Below are positions 39,301 to 40,781 of a stretch of DNA of 40,781 nucleotides, in pieces. The notes under the pieces were generated by a model. The model was not told where the DNA came from, made no database searches, and was given only the letters and a program-made list of their open reading frames with translations. Source of the stretch: Candidatus Methanomethylicus mesodigestus (GTDB lineage: Archaea > Thermoproteota > Methanomethylicia > Methanomethylicales > Methanomethylicaceae); assembly GCA_001717005.1 (NCBI GenBank), contig MAGS01000086.1, positions 23,802 through 64,582 of the forward strand, in the 5' to 3' direction. Both the position numbers and the translations under genes were made by a program. Every line of letters begins with the position of its first letter. The stretch's first letter is position 1.

Positions 39301-39794
39301 CCTTGGCACCCCTTCTTGAAGAGTCTGTCCGGGGGTCTAATGGAGATTGCGGTCTGCCCTCCTATAACGTCTATGCGGACCACGATGGAAGGGCTTGCAA
39401 GGTCGATCGCATACCCGGCGCGCCTGAGAAGGTCGCCCACCGCACGCTCCACCTCCAGCGAGGAGCCTATCGCCCGCCCCCTCCTCGCGCACCTCACCGC
39501 CGCCGTCCCTGTCGCTGGGCGGGGAAGGCGCTCCCCGACGGTCTCCATGATGGCATTCATCTCCGACGGGACGATTGCGTCGACCGGTGAGACCGATCGT
39601 ATGAAGCTCGTGGGGGCGCCTGCCATTATTCCCGCGGCGGCATCCGGCTCCAGCGCCGTGCTGATCAGCACGAGCCCCCCGAAAGGCGGGCGCCCCGCCT
39701 TGGCGCCCGGGTCTTGCGGCATGAGGACATCGAGCGCCTCGATCGCGCCTGCCTCCTCCTTGCCATATTCCAGTGTGAGCAGCACTGTTCCCAT
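39297..39794 (-). CDS. THUMP-domain protein
   Basis: The 165-residue protein has a second half with the THUMP pattern: 'AAVRCARRGRAIGSSLEVERAVGDLLRRAGYAIDLASPSIVVRIDVIGGQTAISI'. THUMP domains bind RNA, usually the acceptor end of tRNA, and are normally fused to a modification enzyme; here it stands alone. The first half ('MGTVLLTLEYGKEEAG', then 'RSVSPVDAIVPSEMNAI') resembles the ferredoxin-like part that precedes THUMP. It overlaps the AIRS/HypE-like gene by four bases, so the two may form a tRNA modification pair using an activated intermediate. That is inference. Confidence 0.75.
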   Translation of the reverse strand: MGTVLLTLEYGKEEAGAIEALDVLMPQDPGAKAGRPPFGGLVLISTALEPDAAAGIMAGAPTSFIRSVSPVDAIVPSEMNAIMETVGERLPRPATGTAAVRCARRGRAIGSSLEVERAVGDLLRRAGYAIDLASPSIVVRIDVIGGQTAISIRPPDRLFKKGCQG

Positions 39795-39844
39795 CTCAAA
39801 GCACCGCCCTCATTAAAGGGGCACGCCGCGTCCCGCATCCCCGG

Positions 39845-40780
39845 TCACAGCCAGCCGAGCCTCTTGAAGTAGGCTATCATGAAGCCGGCAGGTATGAGCG
39901 AGAGTATGCTCATTATTATGAACGTCGTGTACGGCCCCAAGAACAGCCACGGCTGTTCGTTGACGCTGCCTGGGAGTATGATGTTCATGCCGTAAAGGGT
40001 GCCGATCACCACTGCCGGAGCCGTCAGCGTCGATATGACCGTGAGTATCACGATAGCCCTGTTCATCCTGTGCTGGTAGAGCGTATAGTCTGTGTCCTTG
40101 TAGATCTCGATTATCTCCTTCGAGGTCTCCGAGAGCTCCCAGATCTTCTCTATCCGGTCGTGGACGTCGCTGAAGTATAGGTCGAGGTCGTCCCCCGTCT
40201 GCCGGCGCACGCCGTCTGAGATCTCGACTATCACCCTGCGTATGGGCGAGAGTATCCTGCGGACGTCCGCGATGCTCCTCCTAAGGCGCGTGATCTCGTA
40301 CAGCGCCTCGCTGTTCTTCGAGAAGACGTTCTCCTCGAGGTCCTCAAGGCGGTCCATCAGGCTCTCCATCAGGGGGAAGAGCGAGTTCACTATCGTGCTG
40401 AATATCGTGTAAAAGAGTGAGCCGACGCCGTCCTGCGTGAACTTCCCCGTCTCCTTGAACTTGATCTCGCAAGACGTGAACAGGTCATTGAGCGCCCCGA
40501 TGCTCCCGTCGTGCACGGAGACCAGGTAGTCCCTCCCGACGAAGAATGAGACCTGGGAGGGCGTGCACCCCGAGCCGCCGCAGAGGACCGGGAAGCGGAG
40601 TATGACGAAGAGGTAGTCGTCGTGCTCCTCGACCTTGGTGAGCTGTATCTTGGACATGCAGTCGTCGATGTTCAGGCTGTGGAACGGGAAGTGCCCCGCC
40701 AGAGCCATTACCTCCTCGCGCTTTGGCTTCTCGAGGTTTATCCACCTCACCCCTGAGCAGTTTATCTCGCGAGTTGGCAT
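39845..40780 (-). CDS. corA: CorA-type divalent cation transporter
   Basis: The 311-residue protein has a large N-terminal soluble domain with a long helical stalk ('DRLEDLEENVFSKN', then 'RLRRSIADVRRILSP'). Two C-terminal helices flank 'LYGMNI', the Gly-Met-Asn signature loop of CorA channels. The chain ends in a basic 'YFKRLGWL' like other family members. It forms a pentamer for Mg2+ (or Co2+/Ni2+) uptake. The ATG at 40780 is one base from the window edge, so a longer N-terminus cannot be excluded, but the length is normal for the family. Confidence 0.92.
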   Translation of the reverse strand: MPTREINCSGVRWINLEKPKREEVMALAGHFPFHSLNIDDCMSKIQLTKVEEHDDYLFVILRFPVLCGGSGCTPSQVSFFVGRDYLVSVHDGSIGALNDLFTSCEIKFKETGKFTQDGVGSLFYTIFSTIVNSLFPLMESLMDRLEDLEENVFSKNSEALYEITRLRRSIADVRRILSPIRRVIVEISDGVRRQTGDDLDLYFSDVHDRIEKIWELSETSKEIIEIYKDTDYTLYQHRMNRAIVILTVISTLTAPAVVIGTLYGMNIILPGSVNEQPWLFLGPYTTFIIMSILSLIPAGFMIAYFKRLGWL

Positions 40781-40781
40781 A

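Noticed and set aside
1-40781. CRISPR arrays, insertion sequences, prophage genes
   Set aside because: No regularly spaced repeats, transposase, integrase or phage structural genes were seen; the only mobile elements are the inteins.

Overview
The window is chromosomal DNA from a GC-rich archaeon. It carries TBP, Cdc6/Orc1, MCM, GINS, RFC small and large subunits, Hel308 and a Hef-type helicase. Its two tRNA genes are interrupted by bulge-helix-bulge introns, and many genes have TATA-like promoters with little or no leader. I see no rRNA, so the lineage cannot be fixed. The GINS-MCM adjacency, the intron-bearing tRNAs and the mix of anaerobic enzymes fit an uncultured TACK-type lineage (for example Bathyarchaeia or relatives); that is only an inference.

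Layout. 1-2600: a block that looks clearly less GC-rich than the rest, with a DUF6345-like secreted protein (5' end outside the window), a membrane-anchored partner and an orphan small protein. 2800-7300: an MFS drug-type exporter, a radical SAM protein, and (convergent) a Hef-like DEAH helicase ending in a PCNA-binding peptide. 7370-8130: intron-containing tRNA-Glu(CTC) and TBP. 8500-13400: a CHASE4 histidine kinase, a CooS-like protein and an M29-type aminopeptidase-like protein. 13400-16330: a porGDAB pyruvate:ferredoxin oxidoreductase operon on the minus strand. 16560-19350: a DEAD-box RNA helicase with an RGG tail, a small membrane protein, a YkgJ-type cysteine-cluster protein and intron-containing tRNA-Gly(TCC). 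19380-21910: enolase and a nicotinate phosphoribosyltransferase-like protein. 22170-33720: a replication and repair block, with ecfS-gins23-mcm-hel308 leftward and rfcS-rfcL rightward from one 55-bp promoter region. The mcm gene is interrupted by three inteins. 33690-37010: molybdenum cofactor genes (moaA-mobB, moaB, moaC) around a response regulator. moaC is translationally coupled to a cdc6-HTH pair (36290-38200). 38290-40780: a THUMP protein with a HypE/AIRS-like enzyme, and a CorA-type transporter.

How the genes work together. Cdc6 (initiator), MCM and Gins23 (helicase), RFC (clamp loader), Hel308 and the PIP-tailed Hef-like helicase (fork repair) make up much of a replisome, probably several co-transcribed. 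PFOR, enolase, the CooS-like protein and the Moco genes point to an anaerobic, ferredoxin-based metabolism.

The most unusual item is the CooS-like protein at 10404. Its fold and N-terminal cluster motif are those of carbon monoxide dehydrogenase. At the active-site cluster, however, two positions are changed to the glutamates found in hybrid cluster protein (Cys295 to Glu, and a Glu-Gln-Lys motif near the catalytic lysine), and the CODH proton-relay histidine is missing. It may be a CODH-scaffold protein with a hybrid-cluster-like site. Comparisons with reference sequences were made from memory and should be checked by alignment.
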